Source of the DNA: Bacteroidales bacterium UBA3754
Lineage (GTDB): Bacteria > Bacteroidota > Bacteroidia > Bacteroidales > UBA1715
NCBI GenBank assembly: GCA_002371705.1
Contig: DFGI01000064.1
Span: 1 to 8,097 of the forward strand
Direction of reading: 5' to 3'
Length of the DNA: 8,097 nt
Below, one piece after another: positions 1 to 6,757 of the stretch. The translations under genes and the position numbers were made by a program. Under the pieces are notes generated by a model. It was not told the origin of the DNA, made no database searches, and saw only the letters and a list, made by a program, of their open reading frames with translations. Position 1 is the stretch's first letter. Every line of letters starts with the position of its first letter.

Positions 1-432
1 GACGGAGAAAACCACGAAGACGATGCCGTGGGAATGGCGCAGCAGGCACGGGAGAAAGGCATCATTATACACACCGTGGGCATGGGAACGACCAACGGCG
101 TGCCGATTCCAATTAAAAACCAATATGGTCAGACCAACTTTTTGATGGACAGAAACGGCAGTCCCGTGACAACGAAACTCAACGAACAGATGTTGCAGGA
201 AATTGCGGCGGCTGGCGGCGGCGTGTATTCACGCGAAGACTTCTCGCCCATTATCAAAGCCCTCGACGATATGGAAAAAACAGACTTCGAAGCACAGGAA
301 TTCAACGTATATAATGAACGCTTTCAAGTATTTTTACTACTTGGATTAGTTTGTCTGCTATTAGAATTCTGCATTCTCGACCGAAAAAATCAATTACTGA
401 AAGACATTGATGTGTTTAAAATCAAGATATGA
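1..432 (+). CDS. batB: BatB-type von Willebrand factor A domain membrane protein, 3' end (partial)
   Basis: The frame is open from base 1, so the gene begins outside the window; the first in-frame ATG at 28 is internal. The visible 143 residues begin with DGENHEDDA, which matches the end of a VWA-domain core strand, continue through IIIHTVGMGT and a segment typical of BatB (LNEQMLQEIA followed by GGGVYSRED), then a KALDDMEKTDFEAQEF stretch. They end with a single membrane segment at about positions 304-370 and a short basic cytoplasmic tail (DRKNQLLKDI). BatB proteins belong to the Bat (Bacteroides aerotolerance) operon; they are thought to sit in the inner membrane with the VWA domain in the periplasm, and their exact role is unsettled. 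The EFxILxRKN tail favours BatB over BatA. The stop overlaps the next start by 4 bp (ATGA), suggesting translational coupling. The metal-site residues of the VWA domain lie upstream and cannot be checked. Confidence 0.88.
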   Translation, partial: DGENHEDDAVGMAQQAREKGIIIHTVGMGTTNGVPIPIKNQYGQTNFLMDRNGSPVTTKLNEQMLQEIAAAGGGVYSREDFSPIIKALDDMEKTDFEAQEFNVYNERFQVFLLLGLVCLLLEFCILDRKNQLLKDIDVFKIKI

Positions 433-1589
433 ATTTACGGCTCAAAATTTCAATCACATTCATATTTATAATGAGCACATTCGTTGGATTGAGCCAAAAC
501 ATCAACATTCGTATTTTTTCACAAAACAAAATAGAAAGTCTCGTATTTTACGCAAAATCAGGAAAATACGACTTTGTGGCGAACAACAAAATAGTGTGTT
601 CCATTGACGAAGGCCAATCGGCAACAATCACCCGAAGAAGCCATAAAATCTTCATCAACACCAAAACGGGCGTACATACCGCCGACACACTCCTACTTAT
701 CCGTGGCAACACACAAGAAAATATATTTCAGGTGCGGTTCCACAACAGCTATCCCAAAGCACGGGAGTACGACAACGATTTATACGTAAAAACGACAAAA
801 AATTCACTGATTCTGATAAACGATGTGAATTTCGAAAAATACATTGCTGGCGTTGTGGAATCGGAAGGTGGCGCAAAAGCGAACATTGCATATTACAAGG
901 CACAGGCAATTTTGTGTAGGACATATGCCGCAAAATTTTACAACCGTCACCTCAAATCAGGCTACAATCTATGCGACGACGTGCATTGTCAGGCATATTT
1001 AGGCCGTTGCCGCTACAGCAAAGCTATTGAAGAAGCTACAAAAGCAACCAAAGGTTTAGTACTTGTAGATGAAAACAAAAACCTAATTGAAGCGACATTT
1101 TATTCAAACTCAGGCGGCGAAACAAGCAACAGCGAGTTAGTCTGGAACAAGCAGATTTCTTATCTGCGAGGGAAAGAAGATCCGTTTAGCGTAGGACAGC
1201 AAAACTACGAATGGAAAGTAACAATTCCCCGTGAAGAGTGGGAATCTTATCTCCGAAAAAAAGGCTATCCCATAGCCGACTCGGCGGATTTATCGTTTGA
1301 ACAATTCAACCGTACAAAATATTTAATGGCGGACTGCAACGATTCCCTTCTGTTGCTCACAACAATCCGCAGCGACTGGAAACTGAAATCAACATTTTTC
1401 TGTATTGATTCGCGCGACGACGCGGTGGTTTTCTATGGAAAAGGATTCGGGCATGGTGTGGGAATGTCGCAGGAAGGCGCAATGGAAATGGCTCGACAAG
1501 GATATTCCTACAAAGATATACTCCGTTTTTACTACACAAATGTTTCCATAATGAACATTTCTAATGTGAAATTTTTTCAAATCGAATAG
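429..1589 (+). CDS. SpoIID/LytB-domain exported protein (probable peptidoglycan-acting or amidase-enhancer type)
   Basis: This 386-residue protein starts with a hydrophobic signal peptide (residues 1-22, ending VGLSQ), so it should be exported. The SpoIID/LytB core is clear. YIAGVVESEGG (138-148) aligns with the catalytic-glutamate motif of SpoIID, E146 being the likely acid. It is followed by YKAQAILCRTYAAKF (156-170), the CDDVHCQAYLGR segment (182-193), SNSGGETSNSELVW (226-239) and the diagnostic GKGFGHGVGMSQEGA (337-351). In spore formers SpoIID is a lytic transglycosylase acting on denuded peptidoglycan, and LytB-type members modulate amidases. In a Gram-negative, presumably non-sporulating organism a role in cell-wall remodelling is inferred. 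The region before residue 115 is poorly recognised and may be an accessory beta-rich part. The ATG at 429 is supported by the signal peptide and the 4-bp overlap with batB. The C-terminus is at a normal distance from the GHGVGMSQ motif, so the gene looks intact. Confidence 0.9.
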   Translation: MNLRLKISITFIFIMSTFVGLSQNINIRIFSQNKIESLVFYAKSGKYDFVANNKIVCSIDEGQSATITRRSHKIFINTKTGVHTADTLLLIRGNTQENIFQVRFHNSYPKAREYDNDLYVKTTKNSLILINDVNFEKYIAGVVESEGGAKANIAYYKAQAILCRTYAAKFYNRHLKSGYNLCDDVHCQAYLGRCRYSKAIEEATKATKGLVLVDENKNLIEATFYSNSGGETSNSELVWNKQISYLRGKEDPFSVGQQNYEWKVTIPREEWESYLRKKGYPIADSADLSFEQFNRTKYLMADCNDSLLLLTTIRSDWKLKSTFFCIDSRDDAVVFYGKGFGHGVGMSQEGAMEMARQGYSYKDILRFYYTNVSIMNISNVKFFQIE

Positions 1590-1596
1590 AGTTTTA

Positions 1597-1604
1597 TATT
1601 TTTG
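1597..1604 (+). promoter_or_regulatory. Probable Bacteroidetes -7 promoter element for the deoxynucleoside kinase operon
   Basis: TATTTTTG matches the TAnnTTTG consensus of the Bacteroidetes housekeeping sigma factor exactly. It lies in the 36-bp gap after the SpoIID-like gene, 22 bp before the ATG at 1626, leaving a short leader of roughly 15 nt. The upstream -33 region is T-rich (around 1572-1577) but has no clean TTTG, so that half is weak. Confidence 0.6.
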
Positions 1605-1625
1605 CAGTAATAAACTTTTTACGAT

Positions 1626-2252
1626 ATGCATATAGCTATAGCAGGGAATATTGGAGTTGGTAAGACAACGCTTACAAGCATGCTCGCAAAGCATTATGGC
1701 TGGGAGCCAAACTACGAAGTTGTGGATGACAATCCGTATTTGAACGATTTCTACCAAGATATGAAAGCATGGTCGTTCAACGTACAGATTTCGTATCTGC
1801 ACAGCCGTCTGCAAAACATTATGAACATTCGGAGTTCGGGGAAAGATGTGATTCAAGACCGCACAATTTATGAAGATGCCTATATATTTGCGCCAAATCT
1901 GCACGGAATGAAATTGATGGCAACACGCGATTTTGAGACGTATTTCTCACTATTCCGCCAAGTTGAGCAACTTCTGCAAGCTCCTGACTTGCTGATTTAC
2001 CTGAAAGCATCAATTCCCACATTGGTGAAGCGCATTCAAAGCAAAGGACGCGAATACGAGAACGCCATTCGCTTGGATTACTTGGAAAGTTTGAACCGCC
2101 GCTACGAAACATGGGTGAAATCATACGATTTGGGAAAAATTCTCGTTATAGACACAGATTCAATCAATTTCATCGACAATCCTGACGACTTCAGCAAAAT
2201 TGTCAATAAAATTGATGCGGAACTTTACGGATTATTTACAAACGAACAATAA
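1626..2252 (+). CDS. Deoxynucleoside kinase (dNK/dGK-dAK family)
   Basis: This 208-residue cytoplasmic protein phosphorylates deoxynucleosides to their 5'-monophosphates with a nucleoside triphosphate as donor, a step of nucleotide salvage. The Walker A loop is GNIGVGKTT (7-15), with K13 and T14 as the phosphate-binding residues. E31 in YEVVDDNPYL (30-39) matches the substrate-contacting/base glutamate of the family. FNVQISYLHSR (51-61) is the nucleoside-pocket helix. QDRTIYEDAYIFA (77-89) is the DRS-type motif, with Thr where many members have Ser. RIQSKGREYE (136-145) is the LID region with arginines for the phosphates. Length is normal for the bacterial family, and the ATG lies just before the P-loop strand. 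Whether the preferred base is guanine, adenine or a pyrimidine cannot be told from the sequence. Only 2 bp separate its stop from the Wzz-like gene, so the two are probably co-transcribed from the promoter at 1597. Confidence 0.93.
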   Translation: MHIAIAGNIGVGKTTLTSMLAKHYGWEPNYEVVDDNPYLNDFYQDMKAWSFNVQISYLHSRLQNIMNIRSSGKDVIQDRTIYEDAYIFAPNLHGMKLMATRDFETYFSLFRQVEQLLQAPDLLIYLKASIPTLVKRIQSKGREYENAIRLDYLESLNRRYETWVKSYDLGKILVIDTDSINFIDNPDDFSKIVNKIDAELYGLFTNEQ

Positions 2253-2254
2253 AC

Positions 2255-3292
2255 ATGACAAACGACGAACGCTATTCTTTCAGCTCCAACGACCTGATTT
2301 ACAAGGTTTTCTTATACAAAAAACAATTAATCGCCACAACTGTGATTGGTTCGATTATCGCTATAATTGTTTCGCTTCTCATCACGCCACTGTACCGTTC
2401 TTCGGTGGTCATCTACCCTGCTCCATCACTTTCAATTTCACAAGAATTGATTGCGACAAAAGACGCTGCGAAAAAAGAGTCAATGTACGGCGAAGACAAG
2501 GAAACCGAACAAATCCTACAAGTGTTGAACAGCGACGAACTTCGTACGAAAATAATCAAAAAATACAATTTGTGGAAACATTATGATATTGATTCTGCAC
2601 ATGTGAAATATCCGAACGACAAGATGATGAAAAAGTACCAGAAACGTATTTCATACAAACGTACGGAATATATGGCTGTGGAAATTTCGGTACTTGACGC
2701 GAATCCTGACACCGCGGCAATGATTGCGAACGACATAGCTACCCTTATTGACACGGTAATGAACCAAATGGAACACAAACGTGCGAAAGAGGCTCTGCAA
2801 ATTGTTGAATATGAATACAAAGCGAAAGAAGAACAAATCAATATGTTCAAAGATTCGTTGCGGAGAATTATGGAAAAAGGCATTTACGACTACGAGTCGC
2901 AATCGGAAGTTGTGAACGAAGCATACGCACAAGCTGTTGCCTCGGGCAATACCAAAGGTGCCGAACGAATCAAAGAACAACTCGACACGCTTGCGAAATA
3001 CGGAGCCGCATACGTATCGCTCCGCGATTTCTTGGAATTTGAAAGCGAGCAATTGAGCGCATTGAACCAAAAATACAAAGAAGCGAAGGTTGACGCTGAA
3101 CAAATTCTAACGCACTATTTCGTTGTAAACAAAGCGATTAAAGCAGATAAGAAAGCAAAACCAAAACGTGCGGTCATTGTGGGCGTTTCCACACTTGCGA
3201 CTTTCATCCTAACGTTTATCGTGCTCATTTTCATTGAATTACTAAACGACTTCAAACGACAGGAAGAAGCAAAAAAACAAGAACAGAACTAA
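2255..3292 (+). CDS. Wzz-type polysaccharide chain-length determinant / co-polymerase
   Basis: The 345-residue protein has the layout of polysaccharide co-polymerases. A short cytoplasmic N-terminus is followed by a first membrane helix at about 25-45 ending in ITPLYRSSVVIYP, the usual Wzz N-terminal signature. A long periplasmic domain (about 50-300) is largely helical and probably coiled-coil around 170-205 and 255-290. A second membrane helix at about 307-329 is introduced by KPKRAVIVG and followed by a charged tail (NDFKRQEEAKKQEQ). Such proteins oligomerise in the inner membrane and set the length of O-antigen, capsule or exopolysaccharide made by a Wzy polymerase. There is no Walker motif or tyrosine-rich tail, so it lacks a fused BY-kinase. 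The next gene, 1 bp downstream, is a polymerase/ligase candidate, which strengthens the assignment. No glycosyltransferases are present in the window. Confidence 0.87.
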   Translation: MTNDERYSFSSNDLIYKVFLYKKQLIATTVIGSIIAIIVSLLITPLYRSSVVIYPAPSLSISQELIATKDAAKKESMYGEDKETEQILQVLNSDELRTKIIKKYNLWKHYDIDSAHVKYPNDKMMKKYQKRISYKRTEYMAVEISVLDANPDTAAMIANDIATLIDTVMNQMEHKRAKEALQIVEYEYKAKEEQINMFKDSLRRIMEKGIYDYESQSEVVNEAYAQAVASGNTKGAERIKEQLDTLAKYGAAYVSLRDFLEFESEQLSALNQKYKEAKVDAEQILTHYFVVNKAIKADKKAKPKRAVIVGVSTLATFILTFIVLIFIELLNDFKRQEEAKKQEQN

Positions 3293-3293
3293 G

Positions 3294-4739
3294 GTGATTT
3301 CGGAGAAAAAAACGATTCTATGCCTCTATATTTCGGCAATTTTATTCATAATTGCCAATATGGTCGGTATTTTGAACGAATCGTATCTCGTAACACTCAT
3401 ACCGTTTGGACTTGCGCTCTGTTTCTTGGCATTTCTTGCGCTCGATAAATTATTGATAATCATACTATTTTGTACACCGTTATCAATAGAATTGTCAGAA
3501 TTGATTCCGAATCCACCATTCAATATGAGTTTGCCGACGGAACCATTTATTTTTCTGTCGATGTGCGTGTTTTTCCTTAAATTACTGAGCGAACGGAAAT
3601 TCGACAAAGAAGTTCTGAAACACCCTGTTAGCATTTGCATATACATATATTTAGGTTGGCTGTTTTTCAGTTGTTTGCTTTCCGAAATGCCAATTGTTTC
3701 GTTCAAGTATTTATTGACACGAATTTGGTTTATCGCTTGCTTTTACTTTATTGTGACACAATTTGTTAGAAACGAAGACAATATTGCGAAATACATTCTT
3801 GCCTATGCGCTGGGATTTTCAATCGTCATAATTTACACCCTATTAAACCACGCTCCGTCGTATTTTTCGCACGACACATCGTATCGGGTAATGCAACCAT
3901 TTTTCCGTGACCATACTTCGTATGGAGCAGCATTGGCATTGCTCATTCCGGCTATGATTGTGGCAATAAAACGGACTCGAAACGATTTCAGCGTTAAATT
4001 TTTCATTTTTCTAATATTGGGATTGCTGTGCATCGCACTGCTCTTCTCGTACACACGTGCGGCATGGTTAGGAATACTTGCAGTTTTTGCACTATGGGTG
4101 GTATTGAAACTTCGTATAAAAATCAAAAACATCATCATTGTGTGCTGTTGTGCCGTACTGCTGATTGCACCGTTTTACAACGACATAATCTATAAAATGT
4201 CGAAAAACACCGAAGTTTCAAGCACAAACTTTCTATCGCATTTAAAATCAGCATCTAACATCACAAAAGATGACTCTAACACCGAACGCATCAATCGGTG
4301 GAAATGTGCGTTGCGAATGTTTCAAAAACGGCCAATAACTGGCTATGGTCCAGGAACATATATGTTTTTGTACGCACCATTCCAACATTCCGAGGACCGG
4401 ACAAAAATCAGCACCAACGCTGCCGATTTGGGAAACGCCCACAGTGAATATTTGGGTTTGCTTGCAGATGCGGGACTGCCAGGAGCACTTTCGTTCATAG
4501 CATTACTCATAACCGTCTTGGTTGTTGGCTTTAACGTGTACAACAAAACGAAAAATGATTTAACGAGAAACACAGTGCTGTTCCTGCTTTTAGGGCTCAT
4601 CACCTATTATCTGCACGGTTTTTTAAACGATTTTCTCGATATGGACAAAATCGCGTCGTTGTTTTGGGGTTTCATCGCAATAATTGTAATGTTTGACATA
4701 AAAGAAAAAACTTCGCTGAACAATGAAACACCAAATTGA
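3294..4739 (+). CDS. O-antigen polymerase/ligase family polytopic membrane protein (Wzy/WaaL type)
   Basis: This 481-residue protein is almost entirely hydrophobic helices (about ten or more, spread over residues 7-300 and 395-467). A large extracytoplasmic loop lies at about 300-395, as in the Wzy_C/O-antigen ligase superfamily. Family landmarks are FSYTRAAWLG (251-260) with R255, RINRWKCALRMF followed by RPITGYGPGTY (332-356), and NAHSEYLGLLADAGLPG (381-397), where H383 matches the conserved loop histidine. The family either joins undecaprenyl-linked repeat units (Wzy) or transfers the glycan to lipid A or protein (WaaL/PglL). Position 1 bp after a Wzz-like gene favours polymerase, but ligase cannot be excluded. 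The start is GTG at 3294; there is no nearby ATG ahead of the first membrane helix. The 3' end overlaps the ComB-like gene by 17 bp. Confidence 0.85.
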   Translation: MISEKKTILCLYISAILFIIANMVGILNESYLVTLIPFGLALCFLAFLALDKLLIIILFCTPLSIELSELIPNPPFNMSLPTEPFIFLSMCVFFLKLLSERKFDKEVLKHPVSICIYIYLGWLFFSCLLSEMPIVSFKYLLTRIWFIACFYFIVTQFVRNEDNIAKYILAYALGFSIVIIYTLLNHAPSYFSHDTSYRVMQPFFRDHTSYGAALALLIPAMIVAIKRTRNDFSVKFFIFLILGLLCIALLFSYTRAAWLGILAVFALWVVLKLRIKIKNIIIVCCCAVLLIAPFYNDIIYKMSKNTEVSSTNFLSHLKSASNITKDDSNTERINRWKCALRMFQKRPITGYGPGTYMFLYAPFQHSEDRTKISTNAADLGNAHSEYLGLLADAGLPGALSFIALLITVLVVGFNVYNKTKNDLTRNTVLFLLLGLITYYLHGFLNDFLDMDKIASLFWGFIAIIVMFDIKEKTSLNNETPN

Positions 4740-5457
4740 AACCTGCTTTAGTCCCGCCCTCTTTGAATATTTTGAAAACAAAGATGCAATCGTCGTCGTA
4801 ACCGATGTGTTTCGTGCCACAAGTTCCATCTGCGCAGCATTTGAAAACGGCGTCAATTCAATCATTCCCGTAAAAAGCGTTGAAGAAGCAAAAACATATA
4901 AAGAAAAAGGATATTTAATTGCCGCCGAACGCAACGGCATAAAACTCGACTTTGCCGATTTCGGAAACTCCCCTGAAAAGTTTGAGCGAAACATTGTGGA
5001 AGGACGCGACATTGTATATAGCACCACAAATGGAACAAAGACTATTCAACTTGGCGTAAACTGCAAGGCTATCGTGATAGGAGCATTTTCAAACTTTTCC
5101 GTTTTGGTTGACTGGCTGCAAAAACAAAATTGCGACGTGACACTGCTATGCGCAGGGTGGAAAAACAAATTCAACATTGAAGATTCCATCTTTATGGGAG
5201 CCGTTGCCGATGCACTTTTAAAGACTGATAAATTTGAAACTATCTGCGACTCCACCGTTGCCGCCATTGATATGTGGAACGAACACAAGGACAATCTTGC
5301 CCAATATCTGGAAAAATGCGCGCAACGAAGCCGTCTCCGTAAAAACGGCGTTGACCAATGCATAGACTACTGCATCACAATGGACACGTGCAATGTGTTG
5401 CCAATATACAAAAATGGAGTAATTACGAAAGAAGAAATCGACGAACGACACGTGTGA
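4723..5457 (+). CDS. comB: 2-phosphosulfolactate phosphatase family protein (ComB-like)
   Basis: The 244-residue protein shows the whole ComB motif series: VVVTDVFRATSSICAAFENG (24-43) with D28 and R31, AAERNG (67-72), FGNSPEKF (80-87), YSTTNGTKT (99-107), GAFSNF (120-125), LLCAGW (141-146) and NIEDSIFMGA (151-160). The length is typical and nothing is missing. ComB of methanogens is a Mg-dependent phosphatase that removes phosphate from (R)-2-phospho-3-sulfolactate during coenzyme M biosynthesis. Bacteroidetes do not make coenzyme M as far as is known, so the substrate here is open; a sulfolactate- or sulfonolipid-related role is only a guess. It is cytoplasmic, with no signal peptide. Its start lies inside the end of the polymerase/ligase gene, so it is probably translated from the same message. 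No ComA (phosphosulfolactate synthase) is in the window. The symbol reflects family membership, not proven function. Confidence 0.9.
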   Translation: MKHQIETCFSPALFEYFENKDAIVVVTDVFRATSSICAAFENGVNSIIPVKSVEEAKTYKEKGYLIAAERNGIKLDFADFGNSPEKFERNIVEGRDIVYSTTNGTKTIQLGVNCKAIVIGAFSNFSVLVDWLQKQNCDVTLLCAGWKNKFNIEDSIFMGAVADALLKTDKFETICDSTVAAIDMWNEHKDNLAQYLEKCAQRSRLRKNGVDQCIDYCITMDTCNVLPIYKNGVITKEEIDERHV

Positions 5458-5465
5458 TTCTCAAC

Positions 5466-5480
5466 ATTTTTGTATATTCG
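5466..5480 (+). promoter_or_regulatory. Candidate Bacteroidetes promoter for the GH5 gene
   Basis: The 43-bp gap before the ATG at 5501 holds two overlapping near-matches to TAnnTTTG: CATTTTTG at 5465-5472 and TATATTCG at 5473-5480, each one mismatch from consensus. Either would give a leader of roughly 15-25 nt. No convincing -33 box is visible, and read-through from comB is also possible. Confidence 0.4.
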
Positions 5481-5500
5481 TACACTTTAAATTTCACAAT

Positions 5501-6523
5501 ATGACAACATTCACTTTAGGAACAGGCATCAACGTGAGCCATTGGCTTTCGCAATCGGACAAACGAGGCAAAGAACGCAAAAATCAAATATCAGAAGACG
5601 ACTTCGCTACCATTGCGACAATGGGATTTAAACACGTCCGTCTGCCGATTGACGAGGAACAATTCTACGACGAACAACTAAACCGTCACGAGGACGCATT
5701 CGAGCTGCTTGAAAAAGCAATAGAATGGACGCTTGCCCATAATATGAATATTGTGGTTGATTTACACATAACTCGTGCGCACTATTTTCTTACCGAACAC
5801 GAAAACACATTGTTTTCCGATCCCGCGGCACAACAGCACATGATTGATATGTGGAAGGATTTGCAAAAATTTCTACAACGCTACCCTACCGACCGCCTTG
5901 CCTATGAACTGCTGAACGAAGCCGTAGCTCCCACACATGAAGCGTTGAACGACCTCGAAGCACGATTGATTGCGGCTATCCGCGAGAAAGAGCCAAAACG
6001 ATTCATAATTGTCGGCTCTAACTGGCAACAATCGGTTGTGACAATGCAATATCTGCAAGTTCCAGAAAACGACAAGAATTTGATAATCAGCTTTCATTAT
6101 TATAACCCACTGTTCATCACCCACTACGGCGCATGGTGGACTCCAATGAAAGACTACAAAGATACAGTGGAATATCCGGGTGTGTTTGCTCCACCAGCAT
6201 CGTTTTATGAAACACTCGACTACAAAATTGTGAATCAGTTCAAAAGCGATGAAGGATTATGGAACAAAGAATACTTATTAAAGCAAATTCAACCGTGCAT
6301 TGACAAGGCAAACGAGCTCGGTCTGCAATTATATTGCGGCGAGTTTGGAGCATATCCATATTATATAGATAAAGAACCTCGATTGAACTGGTATAAAGAC
6401 ATTTGCGCCATTTTCAAAGAACATAACATTGCCAATGCACACTGGTGCTACAAAGGCGACTTTCCAATTGTGGACGACGACAGAATCCCCAATGAAATAC
6501 CAGCTATTTTATTGGGAAAATAG
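5501..6523 (+). CDS. Glycoside hydrolase family 5 (cellulase-like) protein, no signal peptide
   Basis: The 340-residue protein is a single GH5-type (beta/alpha)8 barrel. GTGINVSHWLSQSD (7-20) is strand 1; MGFKHVRLPIDEEQFYD (41-57) carries the conserved arginine R47; NIVVDLH (83-89) carries H89. YELLNEAVAPTHEAL (135-149) has the asparagine-glutamate pair with E140 as acid/base. LIISFHYYNP (194-203) has H199 and Y200. LYCGEFGAY (277-285) has E281 as nucleophile, and ANAHWCYKGDF (311-321) supplies the strand-8 tryptophan W315. All catalytic residues are present, so a retaining beta-glycosidase (endo-glucanase, mannanase or a related specificity) is expected. The start MTTFTLGTGINVSHWL leaves only about six residues before strand 1 and no room for a signal peptide, so the enzyme is probably cytoplasmic. 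That is unusual for polysaccharide-degrading GH5 and suggests short imported oligosaccharides or glycosides as substrates. No SusC/SusD or transporter genes are nearby. Confidence 0.9.
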   Translation: MTTFTLGTGINVSHWLSQSDKRGKERKNQISEDDFATIATMGFKHVRLPIDEEQFYDEQLNRHEDAFELLEKAIEWTLAHNMNIVVDLHITRAHYFLTEHENTLFSDPAAQQHMIDMWKDLQKFLQRYPTDRLAYELLNEAVAPTHEALNDLEARLIAAIREKEPKRFIIVGSNWQQSVVTMQYLQVPENDKNLIISFHYYNPLFITHYGAWWTPMKDYKDTVEYPGVFAPPASFYETLDYKIVNQFKSDEGLWNKEYLLKQIQPCIDKANELGLQLYCGEFGAYPYYIDKEPRLNWYKDICAIFKEHNIANAHWCYKGDFPIVDDDRIPNEIPAILLGK

Positions 6524-6567
6524 ACTCCATAACTATTCTGCATCATGCACAAGACGGACAGACATGA

Positions 6568-6593
6568 AGATTCCTCCCTACGGTCGGAATGAC
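6568..6593. repeat. Possible dispersed intergenic repeat with a short inverted repeat
   Basis: A GC-richer stretch sits in otherwise AT-rich spacer between the GH5 gene and the XRE regulator. It contains ATTCC (6570-6574) and GGAAT (6586-6590) as inverted arms around CTACGGTC, followed by GACGGGG. It resembles the short GATTCCTC...GGAATGACG type of dispersed intergenic repeat that I recall from bacterial genomes. Only one copy is present in the window, so its repetitive nature is inferred from resemblance and cannot be shown here. Confidence 0.35.
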
Positions 6594-6706
6594 GGGGTTG
6601 GCAGGGCTATATAGAAAGGGAAGAAAAAAGTGACAAACTACCATAACTATATTATTTTAAACGGGCAAAGAGGAACGGGAAAATTTAGAGAAAAATCACT
6701 GTAAAG

Positions 6707-6751
6707 TATCATTAAATAAATATTATTGTATATTTGCATTACTTAATGATA
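6707..6751 (+). promoter_or_regulatory. Putative operator: 13-bp inverted repeat flanking the XRE promoter
   Basis: The left arm (6707-6719) starts TATCATTAA and the right arm (6739-6751) ends TTAATGATA. Outer 9 bp are perfectly complementary, and 12 of 13 positions match overall. The 19-bp spacer (6720-6738) contains the -7 box, and the arm centres are about 32 bp apart, close to three helical turns. The left arm covers the -33 region and the right arm the expected transcription start. This arrangement fits autorepression by the dimeric HipB-like protein encoded just downstream, by analogy with hipBA loci. Confidence 0.65.
6729..6736 (+). promoter_or_regulatory. -7 promoter element of the XRE regulator gene
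   Basis: TATATTTG is an exact TAnnTTTG match, followed by C. Transcription should start near 6742. This places the in-frame TTG at 6734 inside the promoter and the ATG at 6746 only a few bases into the transcript, which supports the ATG at 6758 as the real start. No clear -33 TTTG is visible. Confidence 0.65.
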
Positions 6752-6757
6752 GGTTAT

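Noticed and set aside
407..607. Short plus-strand frame overlapping the batB end and the SpoIID-like start
   Set aside because: It is an off-frame reading of the signal-peptide region with no independent support; the ATG at 429 gives a proper signal peptide and domain.
1389..1904. Minus-strand open frame of 171 codons spanning the end of the SpoIID-like gene and the start of the nucleoside kinase
   Set aside because: It lies antisense to two strongly supported genes, has no recognisable domain, and crosses the promoter region; it is a shadow frame.
2651..3103. Minus-strand open frame of 150 codons inside the Wzz-like gene
   Set aside because: Antisense to a well-supported coding region, with phenylalanine/valine-rich low-complexity translation and no motif.
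6524..6706. Possible small gene in the GH5-XRE spacer, for example the frame ending at 6614
   Set aside because: The frame begins inside the GH5 gene and its translation is unremarkable; the spacer otherwise shows only the short repeat-like element.
6734..6757. Longer form of the XRE regulator starting at TTG 6734 or ATG 6746
   Set aside because: TTG 6734 is part of the -7 box and 6746 is within a few bases of the expected transcription start, inside the operator arm; ATG 6758 gives a workable leader.
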